Part shown: piece by piece, positions 40,813 to 49,631 of the stretch
Numbering within the stretch: the stretch's first letter is position 1
Layout: each line of letters begins with the position of its first letter
From: Enterococcus raffinosus
GTDB lineage: Bacteria > Bacillota > Bacilli > Lactobacillales > Enterococcaceae
Length of the DNA: 64,000 bases
Reading direction: 5' to 3'
Assembly (NCBI RefSeq): GCF_001886185.1
Contig: NZ_JXLA01000025.1
Coordinates: 1-64,000, forward strand
Made by a program: the position numbers and the translations under genes
Notes under the pieces: model-generated
The model's database searches: none
Seen by the model: the letters and a program-made list of their open reading frames with translations, nothing else
What the model was told of the DNA's origin: nothing

Positions 40813-41331
40813 ATGAAAACCAAAATTGCACTCGCTTGTGATGATTTAGGCTTTGATACAAAGGAGGCGTTAAAAAAATATTTGATTGAGGAAAAAAATG
40901 CAGAGGTGGTCTATGATCCAGTTCAGGTACCAGAGGACGGAATCAACACATTTGCAAAATTGGCAGATGAAATGTCTGTCTTGATTCAAAAAGATGTCTG
41001 TCGCTTAGGGATTTATATTTGTGGGACCGGTATTGGGTTTACTTGCCAAGCAAACAAGCATTGGGGCATTCGTTCAACAGCAGTAACGAATCCATATTCT
41101 GCGAAACGCGCACGTTTAAGTAACAATGTTCAAATCATTGGTTTAGGTCTGCGGGTAAATGGGTTAGAATACATGAAGCAGATTGTGGATGCTTGGTATG
41201 ATGAGCCGTTTGATTTTGAAACTGCTCGAGAAAACTCAAAAAACAATTTGTTGGAAGCAGAAAAAAATGACAATCTATTATTGAAGAAACCAGATCATGT
41301 CGCATGGAACATGGGATTCAGACCAGATTAA
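40813..41331 (+). CDS. RpiB/LacAB-family sugar-phosphate isomerase
   Basis: A 172-residue cytoplasmic aldose-ketose isomerase of the RpiB/LacA/LacB family. ACDDLGFDTKEALKKYL is the N-terminal substrate loop, YICGTGIGFTCQANKH (about 68-83) the active-site segment with the catalytic Cys, and the domain continues RSTAVTNPYSAKRARLSNN. LacA and LacB work as a pair on galactose-6-P, whereas RpiB works alone; here only one copy is present, so a RpiB-like or allose-6-P isomerase-like role is more likely. First gene of the DeoR-controlled operon. Confidence 0.88.
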   Translation: MKTKIALACDDLGFDTKEALKKYLIEEKNAEVVYDPVQVPEDGINTFAKLADEMSVLIQKDVCRLGIYICGTGIGFTCQANKHWGIRSTAVTNPYSAKRARLSNNVQIIGLGLRVNGLEYMKQIVDAWYDEPFDFETARENSKNNLLEAEKNDNLLLKKPDHVAWNMGFRPD

Positions 41332-41365
41332 AGGAGGGAAGCTAGTTTACTAGCGCAAAAAAATG
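41331..41365 (+). promoter_or_regulatory. Ribosome site separated from ATG by a small hairpin
   Basis: AAGGAGGGAA (41331-41340) is a near-perfect ribosome site, but the IIC ATG is 22 bases further on at 41363. GCTAG (41341-41345), TTTA, CTAGC (41350-41354) form a hairpin in the gap; folding it away leaves a normal distance of about eight bases. In-frame TAG at 41351 rules out an upstream start. Confidence 0.7.
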
Positions 41366-42727
41366 GAATTTATTACACAGTTTATCAATGACTTAGGCAA
41401 TTTTATTTTCATTCCGATCATTTTTCTAATCTTCATGGTAGCTTTAGGCAGACCATTAGCTGAAGCCATTCAATCAGCGATGAAGGTTGGAATTGGTTTT
41501 ATCGCTTTATCAATGGTTATTGGTTTTATGTTAGAGAAGATGGAACCGGCAATTACTGGATTAGCAGGCAAGACTGGTTCTTCTTTAGACGCAATTGATG
41601 TAGGTGGTGCAGCGACTGCTGTCATGGGCTTCGGATCGAATATGGGAGCCATCATCATACCGCTCTGTGTGGCTATCAATTTGCTATTGCTTGTATTTAA
41701 AATCACAGACTGTGTGAACGTTGATGTCTTCAATCTTCATCAGAATGCTTCGATGGGTGCAATCGTTGCTGTTTACTCAGGAAACTTCTTGTATGGTGTA
41801 TTGACGGCAGGTTTGTTCCACGTTTGGGCATTGATCGCTGCTGATTTAGGTGCAAAAAACAATGAAAAATTCTTTGGTTTGCCACAAGGGGTATCAATTT
41901 CTCACCCGGTTGCGAACACCTATTTATTATTTGCGTATCCATTCAACTGGATTTTTGACCGTATTCCTGGGTTACGTAATTTAAACGTAACTGCAGAAAC
42001 CATCCAAAAACGCTTTGGTGTACTAGGCGATCCAACGGTTGTCGGGTTTATGTTAGGAACATTGCTTGGATTGTTTGGGCTTGACTGGAACAGTCCTTAC
42101 CACACAATTATTTCTAGTGTTCAATTGGGAATGTATTTAGCTGCTGTTATGCTGCTGTTGCCAAAAATGACATCGATTATGATGGAAGGGTTAGTACCAT
42201 TATCAAATGCGGCACGTAAAAAATTAGTCAAACGTTTCCCAGACCGCGATATTACTGTTGGGATGGATACTGCGTTGATCGTAGGAAACCCATCAGTTAT
42301 CTCTTCTGCTTTACTATTGATTCCAGTAATGGTCATTCTTGCCGTCGTATTACCAGGCAACCGCGTGATGCCTTTAGGTGATTTGTCACAATTTGTCTTC
42401 TTCATCGCTTGTATGGTACCAGTCTTTAAAGGGAACATCATCCGGACGTGGTTGTCTTCAGTTATCTTGTTCGGTAGCGGATTGTACATTGCTTCTTGGA
42501 TGACACCAGCTACAAATGAATTATTCCAAAAATTTGGCGCAGGAGCACAAGAAAATGTGATGTATTCTTCATTGAATCCATCAGCCAATCCATTTACCGG
42601 CTTGTTTGCGGCAGCTTCTCATATTGGAATCTTCGGCTATATCTTGATCGGTTTACTGTTGATCTCGATCGGCTACCTTTTGAAAAAGAAAGAACGTTCA
42701 CAGCTTCAAAATGATGTAACAGTGTAG
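41363..42727 (+). CDS. PTS galactitol-type enzyme IIC (first of three)
   Basis: A 454-residue membrane permease of the GatC/SgcC family with about ten hydrophobic segments. It starts FITQFINDLGNFIFIPIIF and shows FGSNMGAIIIPLCVAINLLLL and the hallmark KITDCVNVDVFN, DPTVVGFMLGTLLG and DTALIVGNPSVISSALL. It brings in and helps to phosphorylate a polyol or hexose with the IIB and IIA genes that follow. Translation may depend on the hairpin between ribosome site and ATG. Operon: isomerase, IIC, IIB, IIA, HxlB. Confidence 0.92.
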   Translation: MEFITQFINDLGNFIFIPIIFLIFMVALGRPLAEAIQSAMKVGIGFIALSMVIGFMLEKMEPAITGLAGKTGSSLDAIDVGGAATAVMGFGSNMGAIIIPLCVAINLLLLVFKITDCVNVDVFNLHQNASMGAIVAVYSGNFLYGVLTAGLFHVWALIAADLGAKNNEKFFGLPQGVSISHPVANTYLLFAYPFNWIFDRIPGLRNLNVTAETIQKRFGVLGDPTVVGFMLGTLLGLFGLDWNSPYHTIISSVQLGMYLAAVMLLLPKMTSIMMEGLVPLSNAARKKLVKRFPDRDITVGMDTALIVGNPSVISSALLLIPVMVILAVVLPGNRVMPLGDLSQFVFFIACMVPVFKGNIIRTWLSSVILFGSGLYIASWMTPATNELFQKFGAGAQENVMYSSLNPSANPFTGLFAAASHIGIFGYILIGLLLISIGYLLKKKERSQLQNDVTV

Positions 42728-42765
42728 TATATTAAAATAACAATTATAAGAAAGCGGGAATTAAA

Positions 42766-43056
42766 ATGGATAAAAAAATCTTAGTCGTATGTGGAAATGG
42801 AATCGCATCATCATCAATCATGGTCTCAGTTTTGGAAGATTACTTAAAAGAACAAGGAATTAGTGGTGTGGATGTACAGAAATCATCTTTGATGGATTGC
42901 AACGCGGAAAAATACAATAGCTATGACTTGATCGTTTCTTCAACTAAAATCGATAACCCAGATGTGACCACCAAAGTAATCGTGGGTGCAGGATTACTTA
43001 CCGGAATTGGTGAAGATGAGATTTTTGATGAAGTAAAAGCAGAAATGGCTAAGTAG
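42766..43056 (+). CDS. PTS galactitol-type enzyme IIB (first of three)
   Basis: A 96-residue cytoplasmic IIB of the lactose/galactitol fold. KILVVCGNGIASSSIMV carries the phospho-Cys (Cys9). VQKSSLMDC and VIVGAGLLTGIGEDE are typical of GatB-like proteins. AAAGCGGG precedes ATG, and IIA begins nine bases after its stop. It passes phosphate from IIA to the sugar in IIC. Confidence 0.92.
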   Translation: MDKKILVVCGNGIASSSIMVSVLEDYLKEQGISGVDVQKSSLMDCNAEKYNSYDLIVSSTKIDNPDVTTKVIVGAGLLTGIGEDEIFDEVKAEMAK

Positions 43057-43065
43057 GGTAAACGA

Positions 43066-43515
43066 ATGGAAATTTTTGTGAATGATGCTGCGAATAATGT
43101 GAAGAGCTATCAGGAGGCTATCCAGTTGTCAGGGGGAAAACTTGTTGAGGCCGGCATGATCGACCCTCAATATATCGATGCTTGTATTGATCGGGAAGCG
43201 GATTTTCCCACTGGCTTGCTTTTAGCGAACGGTGAAGGGATCGCAATGCCTCATGGTAATTCAGACTTGGTAAAAAAAGACAGCTTGAGTGTTGTTCGAG
43301 CGAAGAATCCGATTGAATTTGGCAGAATGGAAGACAAGGATCAAAAGGTCAACTGTTCCCTAATCTTTAATCTTGCCTTAGCTTCAGGGCAACAGCATTT
43401 AAGTATTTTACGAAAACTGATTGGGTTATTTCAAGATGAAGCATTTGTCAAAACCTGTCAAACGGCTTCTAAAGAAGAAGTTCAATCATTTATCGCTAAT
43501 CAATTAGCAGAATAA
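43066..43515 (+). CDS. PTS galactitol-type enzyme IIA (first of three)
   Basis: A 149-residue cytoplasmic IIA of the fructose/mannitol (PTS EIIA type 2) fold. GEGIAMPHGNSD holds the phospho-His; READFPTGLLL and SLIFNLALASGQQHLSIL are conserved for GatA-like proteins. It ends before a terminator at 43522, which may lower expression of the HxlB gene that follows. Confidence 0.92.
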   Translation: MEIFVNDAANNVKSYQEAIQLSGGKLVEAGMIDPQYIDACIDREADFPTGLLLANGEGIAMPHGNSDLVKKDSLSVVRAKNPIEFGRMEDKDQKVNCSLIFNLALASGQQHLSILRKLIGLFQDEAFVKTCQTASKEEVQSFIANQLAE

Positions 43516-43521
43516 TTTTTT

Positions 43522-43550
43522 GACGGATGGGGCATTTACCATCCGTCTTT
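43522..43550 (+). terminator. Terminator or attenuator between IIA and HxlB genes
   Basis: GACGGATGG (43522-43530) and CCATCCGTC (43539-43547) form a perfect 9-bp stem with an 8-base loop, then TTTCTTT. It likely gives partial termination inside the operon. Confidence 0.78.
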
Positions 43551-43576
43551 CTTTAAGAAGGGGAGGATAATGAAAA

Positions 43577-44116
43577 ATGAAATTTTTTAATGAGATTATT
43601 GATGAAGTCATGAAGGTTGGAAACGAAATAAGCGATCAGCAGGTTGATGATTTCCTAACGTCAATTCAATCGGCAAAGCATATTTTTTTAGCAGGTGCAG
43701 GCCGTTCAGGATTAATGATTCGTGGGTTTGCTAATCGACTACTGCATTTAGGCTATTCAGTGAGTATCGTTGGGGAGATCAGTTCGCCCCATACTAAACC
43801 AGGAGACCTTTTTATTATTGGTTCTGGTTCTGGCGAAACGACCAGTTTGGTTAATCAAGCGGAAATTGCGAAAGCGAACGGTGTTTTGATTGGTCTTGTC
43901 ACTGCGAATGCTGAATCGACTTTAGGGAAATTAGCCGATAGTATCATTGTGATTCCTGCTCAATCTAAACAGTCTGATGCCGCAACTTTGCAACCAATGG
44001 GTTCTCTGTTTGAACAAACAAGCTTGTTCCTATATGATAGTTTGGTTTTAAATTTAATGGAAAAAACAGGTGAGACAAACCAAACGATGAAACCACGTCA
44101 TGCCGATTTAGAGTAA
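43577..44116 (+). CDS. HxlB-like 6-phospho-3-hexuloisomerase (SIS), copy 1
   Basis: A 179-residue single SIS-domain protein like HxlB, which interconverts D-arabino-3-hexulose-6-P and fructose-6-P. GAGRSGLMIRGFANRLLHLG (38-57) and GEISSPHTKPGDLFIIGSGS (67-86) are hallmark blocks; MGSLFEQTSLFLYD near 140 and MKPRHADLE at the end complete it. It shares both blocks with the second copy at 50401-50955. In a PTS operon without hexulose-phosphate synthase, a substrate such as a 3-keto hexose phosphate made by dehydrogenation is plausible. Start after GGGGAGG. Confidence 0.9.
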   Translation: MKFFNEIIDEVMKVGNEISDQQVDDFLTSIQSAKHIFLAGAGRSGLMIRGFANRLLHLGYSVSIVGEISSPHTKPGDLFIIGSGSGETTSLVNQAEIAKANGVLIGLVTANAESTLGKLADSIIVIPAQSKQSDAATLQPMGSLFEQTSLFLYDSLVLNLMEKTGETNQTMKPRHADLE

Positions 44117-44381
44117 TTTTTGTATTTATTATCTGAAAATCCAGTTGCTTGGTTTCTATCAAAATGCCTTGTTTAGTCATTTTGTCGGAGATATTCTAAG
44201 TGCCTGGATTTTTTAACTGAGAAATTTTACTTTAAATACTGTTCTTTTATATGATGATAAAGTTTAATATAATGAATATACAGATTGTATTGCTTGTTAT
44301 TGATCAATGGCAATTTGTAGTTCATCCCAATCGGTAAATTTTTTTTAACACTTTTTGGGAGAAAAAGAATAGCTTTAAGAC
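44117..44381. other. Intergenic region with a long-range hairpin
   Basis: AAATCCAG (44137-44144) pairs with CTGGATTT (44204-44211), and the T-run goes on to 44214; inside, AAAATG (44161-44166) pairs with CATTTT (44178-44183). It looks like a branched terminator of the isomerase-PTS-HxlB operon. No gene seen. Confidence 0.5.
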
Positions 44382-44382
44382 G

Positions 44383-44396
44383 TGAAAGCGCTTATT
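44383..44396 (+). promoter_or_regulatory. Catabolite-responsive element (cre)
   Basis: TGAAAGCGCTTATT (44383-44396) fits the cre consensus WTGNAANCGNWNNCW closely except the last positions. It lies about 26 bases before the start of the MtlR-type regulator gene, so CcpA would repress it. Confidence 0.7.
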
Positions 44397-44421
44397 ATTT
44401 TTGTGAAGGGAGATGATATCG

Positions 44422-46476
44422 TTGAGTGATCGTAGTTTAGACATTCTGCAGCAATTAATTAAGCAAAGAAGCATCCAAGAAACGGAATTATCAAAGATGT
44501 TTGATCTTTCAGCCAGACAGTTATCTTATAGTATTGATGCTATCAATGAAAAATTGATGGAGAATCAGCTGCCTGTCATTGAAAAGCGTCAGGGTTGCTA
44601 TTATGCGAAAAATGAAGCGGCAGAATACTTAACGATCCAACAATCCATTCAGGATATTATTTTTTCTAAAGAAGACCGCGTTTTTTTACTTCTTATTATG
44701 ATTCTGACACGAACCGAAGAATTATCATTGGATCATTTTTGTATTGAAATGCAAATCAGTAAAAATACTGCTTTGGCAGATATCAAAAAAGCCAAAGAGC
44801 TTTTAGCCAAGCATCAGCTGAAAATTGAGTTCTCTCGTAAAAAGGGGTATGTCATTGATGGAAATGAATGGGATAAGCGCATTGTTCTTTTTCATGCTAT
44901 CACGAGGATCTATAAGTATTATGGCGAAAAAGTGACGGAAGAATTACTGGAAGGCTCAAAAAAGTATCTAGAACAGGTCAAAAATGATGTCCTAAAAATC
45001 GAGAAATACATTGGTGTGAAGTACACCGATGAAGATTTTTATCCGTTGATTTATTTTATCGCCTCATTGTTTATTCGGATCGAACGAGGGCAATTAATTG
45101 ATGCCGCTAGAATAAGTGAACGTGAAGAGATCGAACGCACTAAGGAATATCAGTCGCTTTCCTATATTACAACAGACTTTCCGGATTTACCTGAGGATGA
45201 AAAGAATTTTATCGCACTGCAATTATTGAGTTCAAACGTCCGTAATAAAGGAATGGTCTCAGAAAAAGAACTGCCATTACTGGCAAACTCTTTATGGGAA
45301 TTCTTGATCGAGTTTGAAACGAATACCTTTTTAGTACTATCTGATAAGAAGGATTTATTGAAAAAGCTGTTGAACCACTTTAAACCTGCTTATTATCGAA
45401 TCAAGTATGATCTTTCAACTGAAAATGTCTTGTACGACAAGATTCGCTCAGAATACAAAGTCCTGCATGACTTTGTTCGTCAATCGATCAGACCATTGGA
45501 GGAGTTCTTTGAAACAGAAATTGCGGATGAAGAAATTGCCTACATCACATTATTTGTCGGCGGTCACTTGATTGGCAACGATCACAATGATCTGGAAGAA
45601 AAGATTGTTAAAGCGGTGATCTTGTGCCCAAATGGTATTTCCATGTCCAAACTGATTGAAAAGAAATTGAAGGATATTTTCCCCGAGTTCTTATTCTATC
45701 CAACCAATTCAGTGAGAGAATATAAGACCTTTGTTTTGCCTCATGATATTGTATTTTCAACGGTACCAGTGGAATCAGAAAAAAAAGTGTATTTGATCAG
45801 TGAGATTCTCAGTAAGGGTGAGCAGTTAAGGTTGCGCCAAGACGTGATCAAAGATTTGTATCACTTGGACTTTTCTGGTGTTCGCTCGACTGACATTCTG
45901 ACTGTCGTTAAACAATACGTGACATTGGATAAGAAAGTTGAGGGAACGATCTTAGAGGCTCTAGATTCTCTTTTACTAGGAGAACAAAAGGGCGCTAAAG
46001 CTGACGAGATGATTTCTAAGAATGAGTTATCGCAAGTCATTAAGGAAGAAAATATTCTATTCATGGAGGATGACGTCTCGTGGGAAGCCATTTTACGCAA
46101 AGCGAGCCAATGCTTGATCGATCAACAAATCGTTACTGACGAATACACATCCGCATTACTAAAGGAATATCGCGATCAGCCGGCGTATATCATGCTGCGG
46201 CAGCGAATCGTATTGCCTCACTTAGACCCAATGCTGATCGAACAAAAATTGGGCGTATGTATCGTTGTGTTGAAACAAGGGGTGCAATATCAAGATAAGA
46301 AAATTCATGTCGTCACTGTCTTGACCACACCAGATAAGACGAGCCATTTAACGATTTTGTATCATATCAATCGAATGGCAAAGGATGCAGAATTCATTGA
46401 ACAGCTAATCGCGCTGGAGGATGAAGGTAAAATTAAAGAAGCAATCCAAGGATTTTCTTCAGAGCAAGAAGATTAA
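44422..46476 (+). CDS. MtlR/BglG-type activator of the second galactitol-type PTS
   Basis: A 684-residue PTS-controlled regulator. Two N-terminal helix-turn-helix segments (LSKMFDLSARQLSYSIDAIN near 20 and the ISKNTALADIKKAKELLAKH block near 115), two PRDs, a IIB-Gat-like module with ILCPNGISMSKLIEKKL (Cys present) and a C-terminal IIA-like domain whose phospho-His is probably in RIVLPHLDP. TTG 44422 lies nine bases after GAAGGGAG, whereas ATG 44413 directly touches it, so I prefer TTG. It sits between the two galactitol-type PTS sets and a cre covers its promoter, so it probably activates one or both. Confidence 0.88.
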   Translation: MSDRSLDILQQLIKQRSIQETELSKMFDLSARQLSYSIDAINEKLMENQLPVIEKRQGCYYAKNEAAEYLTIQQSIQDIIFSKEDRVFLLLIMILTRTEELSLDHFCIEMQISKNTALADIKKAKELLAKHQLKIEFSRKKGYVIDGNEWDKRIVLFHAITRIYKYYGEKVTEELLEGSKKYLEQVKNDVLKIEKYIGVKYTDEDFYPLIYFIASLFIRIERGQLIDAARISEREEIERTKEYQSLSYITTDFPDLPEDEKNFIALQLLSSNVRNKGMVSEKELPLLANSLWEFLIEFETNTFLVLSDKKDLLKKLLNHFKPAYYRIKYDLSTENVLYDKIRSEYKVLHDFVRQSIRPLEEFFETEIADEEIAYITLFVGGHLIGNDHNDLEEKIVKAVILCPNGISMSKLIEKKLKDIFPEFLFYPTNSVREYKTFVLPHDIVFSTVPVESEKKVYLISEILSKGEQLRLRQDVIKDLYHLDFSGVRSTDILTVVKQYVTLDKKVEGTILEALDSLLLGEQKGAKADEMISKNELSQVIKEENILFMEDDVSWEAILRKASQCLIDQQIVTDEYTSALLKEYRDQPAYIMLRQRIVLPHLDPMLIEQKLGVCIVVLKQGVQYQDKKIHVVTVLTTPDKTSHLTILYHINRMAKDAEFIEQLIALEDEGKIKEAIQGFSSEQED

Positions 46477-46487
46477 TTGAGATGAAT

Positions 46488-46518
46488 AAAAGATGCGAGA
46501 AATCGTGTCTTTTTTGTT
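46488..46518 (+). terminator. Terminator of the MtlR-type regulator gene
   Basis: AAAAGATGCGA (46488-46498) pairs with TCGTGTCTTTT (46503-46513) with two wobbles around a GAAA tetraloop; T continues to 46515. It lies 12 bases past the stop. Confidence 0.8.
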
Positions 46519-46624
46519 TGCTTTTCTCGAGAAGAAAAGCTCGATAAAGTCGAGAATAAGCTTCATCACAATGGCACTTCTCAAACCGACATTTTTTGGA
46601 CAAAACGCAGATAGAATTATTTGT

Positions 46625-46638
46625 TGAAAGCGCTTATG
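46625..46638 (+). promoter_or_regulatory. Catabolite-responsive element (cre)
   Basis: TGAAAGCGCTTATG (46625-46638) is almost the same as the site at 44383. It lies 54 bases before the next IIA start, so both activator and transporter genes seem to be CcpA-repressed. Confidence 0.7.
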
Positions 46639-46691
46639 ATTTAGACAAGGAGTTAGCAACTAACTCGAATAACTAAAAAGGAGTAGGGTTC

Positions 46692-47159
46692 ATGTTAAAA
46701 GATTATGTGAAAGAAGAATTGGTTTTTCTTAATCTAACTATTTCTGATCGAGCTGAATTGTTTAAAAAGCTTTCAACATTTTTTCTCGATAAAGGATATG
46801 TCAATGAAGGCTTTTACGATTTCATCGTTGAACGGGAAGAAAATTATCCAACAGGGTTAGATTTAGAAACCCACACCGTTGCTATCCCACATGGCAATCC
46901 AGAATTTATCAAACAGTCGTTTATTTCAGTCGTTACGTTAACACAGCCAATCAAAATGAAGAAAATGGAAAATGCTGATGAAGAAATTGAGGTCGATTTG
47001 TTCTTTGTCTTAGGATTAAATGATGGGATGCAACATTTGCAGATTTTGAAACAAGTCATTGGATTGATTCAGCAAGAAGAATTTGTTCAGGCAATCAAGG
47101 AAGCGCAGACAACTGAAGAAGTAATGGAAAAAATCAACGGCATGGCCGTAGAAAAATAA
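46692..47159 (+). CDS. PTS galactitol-type enzyme IIA (second of three)
   Basis: A 155-residue cytoplasmic EIIA-type-2 protein. TVAIPHGNPEFI holds the phospho-His; EREENYPTGLDLE and FVLGLNDGMQHLQILKQVIG are typical. AAAAGGAGTAGG precedes ATG. Its TAA overlaps the region leading to IIB, 14 bases away. The operon order is IIA-IIB-IIC, epimerase, SDR, HxlB. Confidence 0.92.
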   Translation: MLKDYVKEELVFLNLTISDRAELFKKLSTFFLDKGYVNEGFYDFIVEREENYPTGLDLETHTVAIPHGNPEFIKQSFISVVTLTQPIKMKKMENADEEIEVDLFFVLGLNDGMQHLQILKQVIGLIQQEEFVQAIKEAQTTEEVMEKINGMAVEK

Positions 47160-47173
47160 TGGAGGAAATAAAG

Positions 47174-47470
47174 ATGAAAAAAGTAAATATTTTAGTAGCA
47201 TGTGGAAGCGGCGTTGCAACATCAACAGTAGCAGCAGATGAGGTCAAAGCATTATGCAAAGAAAATGATATTCATTTTAGCTTAAGTAAATGCAGTATGG
47301 TGGAATTACCAACGCAGAGCCAAAATGCCGATATCGTATTGACAACCAACAATTTCAAAGGTGATTTGGATGTGCCAGTTATGAGTATTATGGGCTTTGT
47401 CACCGGGATCAATGAAGCGAAATTAAAGAAAACATTGCTGGAAAAACTGCAAGAAATCCAAAATGCATAA
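47174..47470 (+). CDS. PTS galactitol-type enzyme IIB (second of three)
   Basis: A 98-residue cytoplasmic IIB. NILVACGSGVATSTVAADEV carries the phospho-Cys; KCSMVELPTQS and MGFVTGINEAKL follow. ATG 47174 has TGGAGG upstream; a start at 47159 would sit on that site. A strong hairpin follows before IIC, so IIA/IIB may be made in excess of IIC. Confidence 0.92.
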   Translation: MKKVNILVACGSGVATSTVAADEVKALCKENDIHFSLSKCSMVELPTQSQNADIVLTTNNFKGDLDVPVMSIMGFVTGINEAKLKKTLLEKLQEIQNA

Positions 47471-47474
47471 AAAA

Positions 47475-47520
47475 GTATACGGTTCCACTTTTGCCTGAGA
47501 AACGAAGTGGAACAGTATAC
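47475..47520 (+). repeat. Long intercistronic hairpin between IIB and IIC
   Basis: GTATACGGTTCCACTT (47475-47490) and AAGTGGAACAGTATAC (47505-47520) pair at 15 of 16 positions with a 14-base loop. No T-run follows, so mRNA processing or protection is more likely than termination. The 116 bases up to the IIC start at 47637 hold no gene. Confidence 0.75.
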
Positions 47521-47636
47521 CTCATAAAACGTTTGAACTTATTTTAACATATAGAAATGAAAAAGTGATTTTTCAACTATTGATTCAATTGAATGGATAA
47601 GAATATAAAGGGAACAGGACTTATTAGGAGGATAAA

Positions 47637-48890
47637 ATGGATAAACTTATTGAGATTGTACAGACAATTACCGGAATGGGCGCTTCGGCAATTTTACCAA
47701 TCATTATCACTATTTTAGGATTGGTTTTCAGGATGAAGTTAGGCGATGCGATCAAAGCTGGGTTAACAGTTGGTGTTGGTTTTATCGGCTTGACGTTAGT
47801 TGTAGGACTTTTAAATACATCGTTAGACCCGGCAGTTGATTATTACTCAAAAATGGGTTCAGGGTTTACGATTACTGATATTGGCTGGCCAGCTGTTGGT
47901 GCAGCATCATGGATGGCACCCTTTGCCGGACTTGCAATTCCGATCGGCTTAGTATTGAATCTGTTATTGGTTCGTTTGAAGCTAACGAAAACCTTGAACG
48001 TTGATATTTGGAATTACATGCATTTTCTAGTACCAGGAGCTTTAGCGTACTTCATTTTCGATAATTTCTTTATCGGATTAGGTGTGACGGTTGCTTTATC
48101 AGTCCTTTCACTGTTCGTAGGAGACTGGGTAGCACCAATGTGGCAGGAATATTATGGCTTGGAAGGGACAACTTGTACGACGATTATTCATACAGGATGG
48201 ACTTTTGTGGCTGCTTGGTTAATGAACAAAATTATTGATTTTATCCCAGGCTTGAACAAATTGGACATTAGTTTAGAAGGTGTAAACAAGAGAATTGGTG
48301 TGTTAGGTGAACCAGTTATTATTGGTACGATTGTAGGGGTACTACTTGGCTTGCTGACACGTCAAGGCATTACTGAAATCATTCCAATGGGGATGGGCGT
48401 TGCCGGTGTTATGGTTTTGATGCCGCGTGTAGTAAGTGTTTTGATGGATGGCTTATCTCCAATTGGAAAAGCAGCGAAAGACTATATGCAAAAACAAATG
48501 GGTGATGACGCTGACTTGAACATCGGGATGGACGTTGCGCTAGGGTTAGGGGATCCAACAACGACTACAGTTACAGTTATCTCTATTCCATTAGTAATGC
48601 TTTGCGCACTTGCTTTACCTGGTGTAAAAACATTTCCAATCGGAATTTTGATGTCGATCATTTACATGTCCGTTATGACTGTTATGGCAAGTAAAGGGAA
48701 TATCTTGCGTTCGATCATTACTACAGTTCTCTTCTGTGTAATCGTACTATACTTGGGCGGATATGTAGCACCAGGAGCAACGGAAATGTTGAATGGTGCA
48801 GGCGTTGGTCTTAAGGGTCAAGGAACAGACTTCGTGTTAACTGGACCATGGAGTGTATTGATGTACTGGTTAAGTACCATCTTTGGATAA
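47637..48890 (+). CDS. PTS galactitol-type enzyme IIC (second of three)
   Basis: A 417-residue membrane permease of the GatC family. VQTITGMGASAILPIIITIL is the first helix; LTKTLNVDIWNYMHF and GVLGEPVIIGTIVGVLLGLL with NIGMDVALGLGDPTT are hallmark blocks. It is shorter than the other two IIC proteins (454 and 451 residues), mainly at the C-terminus. TAGGAGG precedes ATG. Likely substrate: a polyol, because an SDR and an epimerase follow. Confidence 0.92.
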   Translation: MDKLIEIVQTITGMGASAILPIIITILGLVFRMKLGDAIKAGLTVGVGFIGLTLVVGLLNTSLDPAVDYYSKMGSGFTITDIGWPAVGAASWMAPFAGLAIPIGLVLNLLLVRLKLTKTLNVDIWNYMHFLVPGALAYFIFDNFFIGLGVTVALSVLSLFVGDWVAPMWQEYYGLEGTTCTTIIHTGWTFVAAWLMNKIIDFIPGLNKLDISLEGVNKRIGVLGEPVIIGTIVGVLLGLLTRQGITEIIPMGMGVAGVMVLMPRVVSVLMDGLSPIGKAAKDYMQKQMGDDADLNIGMDVALGLGDPTTTTVTVISIPLVMLCALALPGVKTFPIGILMSIIYMSVMTVMASKGNILRSIITTVLFCVIVLYLGGYVAPGATEMLNGAGVGLKGQGTDFVLTGPWSVLMYWLSTIFG

Positions 48891-48932
48891 TCATAAATCA
48901 GAAGAAGACAAGCTTAAAAAGGAGAAGAAAAC

Positions 48933-49577
48933 ATGACACAAATTTTACCTTCAATTTTTGGTGCAGATATTATGCATTTACAAGACGATATTGATTTTTT
49001 GGAAGCAGAACAAACAGAGATTTTACACGTAGACTTAATGGATGGCAATTTTGTTTCGAATATTGCTTTCGGACCAAACCAAATCGCAGCGATGAAGCAA
49101 AACTCAAAAATGGTTTTCGATGTTCATATGATGGTGGATCATCCGAAAGATCATTTGGATGATGTGATTGACACAGGAGCAGAAATGATCTCGGTTCATT
49201 ACGAATCAACTCCGCATATCCATTCGATGTTACAAAAGATCCGCAAAGCAGGACGGAAAGCTGGCGTAGTCATCAATCCGGGAACACCGGAAGCTGTTCT
49301 AGAATATTTGTTGGATGATATCGACTATATTTTGATCATGACCATTAATCCAGGGCAACCCGGACAAACCTTTATTCGCAAAAGCTTAGAAAAAATTCGC
49401 AACACGAAAAAAATTATCGGTGATCGCAAGATTCAGATCGAAGTCGATGGCGGTGTGAATAAGGAAATCGCCAAGGAATGTGCTGAAGCTGGTGCAGAAC
49501 TGATCGTTGTTGGCGGAGCATTATTCTCAAATGACAAAAAAGCACAATATGACGCGTTAAAAGACGCAGTTAAGTAA
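48933..49577 (+). CDS. Ribulose/allulose-phosphate 3-epimerase family enzyme
   Basis: A 214-residue TIM-barrel epimerase of the RPE/AlsE/SgcE family. HVDLMDGNFV and DVHMMVDHP hold metal-binding His and Asp; INPGTPEAVLEYLL, MTINPGQPGQTF and EVDGGVNKE complete the active site. It may invert C3 of ribulose-5-P or of a ketohexose-6-P such as allulose-6-P; hexose-type AlsE/SgcE members live in similar PTS contexts. It follows IIC by 42 bases with AAAAAGGAG, and the SDR comes next. Confidence 0.9.
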   Translation: MTQILPSIFGADIMHLQDDIDFLEAEQTEILHVDLMDGNFVSNIAFGPNQIAAMKQNSKMVFDVHMMVDHPKDHLDDVIDTGAEMISVHYESTPHIHSMLQKIRKAGRKAGVVINPGTPEAVLEYLLDDIDYILIMTINPGQPGQTFIRKSLEKIRNTKKIIGDRKIQIEVDGGVNKEIAKECAEAGAELIVVGGALFSNDKKAQYDALKDAVK

Positions 49578-49631
49578 TCTGTCTTGAGAAGAGAAAATAT
49601 ACAAAACACACATAAAAGGAGCAATTTTAAA

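Noticed and set aside
41470-41733. Minus-strand ORF of 87 codons within the galactitol-type IIC gene
   Set aside because: Antisense shadow of a conserved membrane protein; the Pro/Ala/Thr-rich translation is typical of such shadows.
46520-46540. GCTTTTCTCGAGAAGAAAAGC palindrome-like stretch
   Set aside because: It follows a clear terminator and has an imperfect centre; no partner or gene start supports a function.
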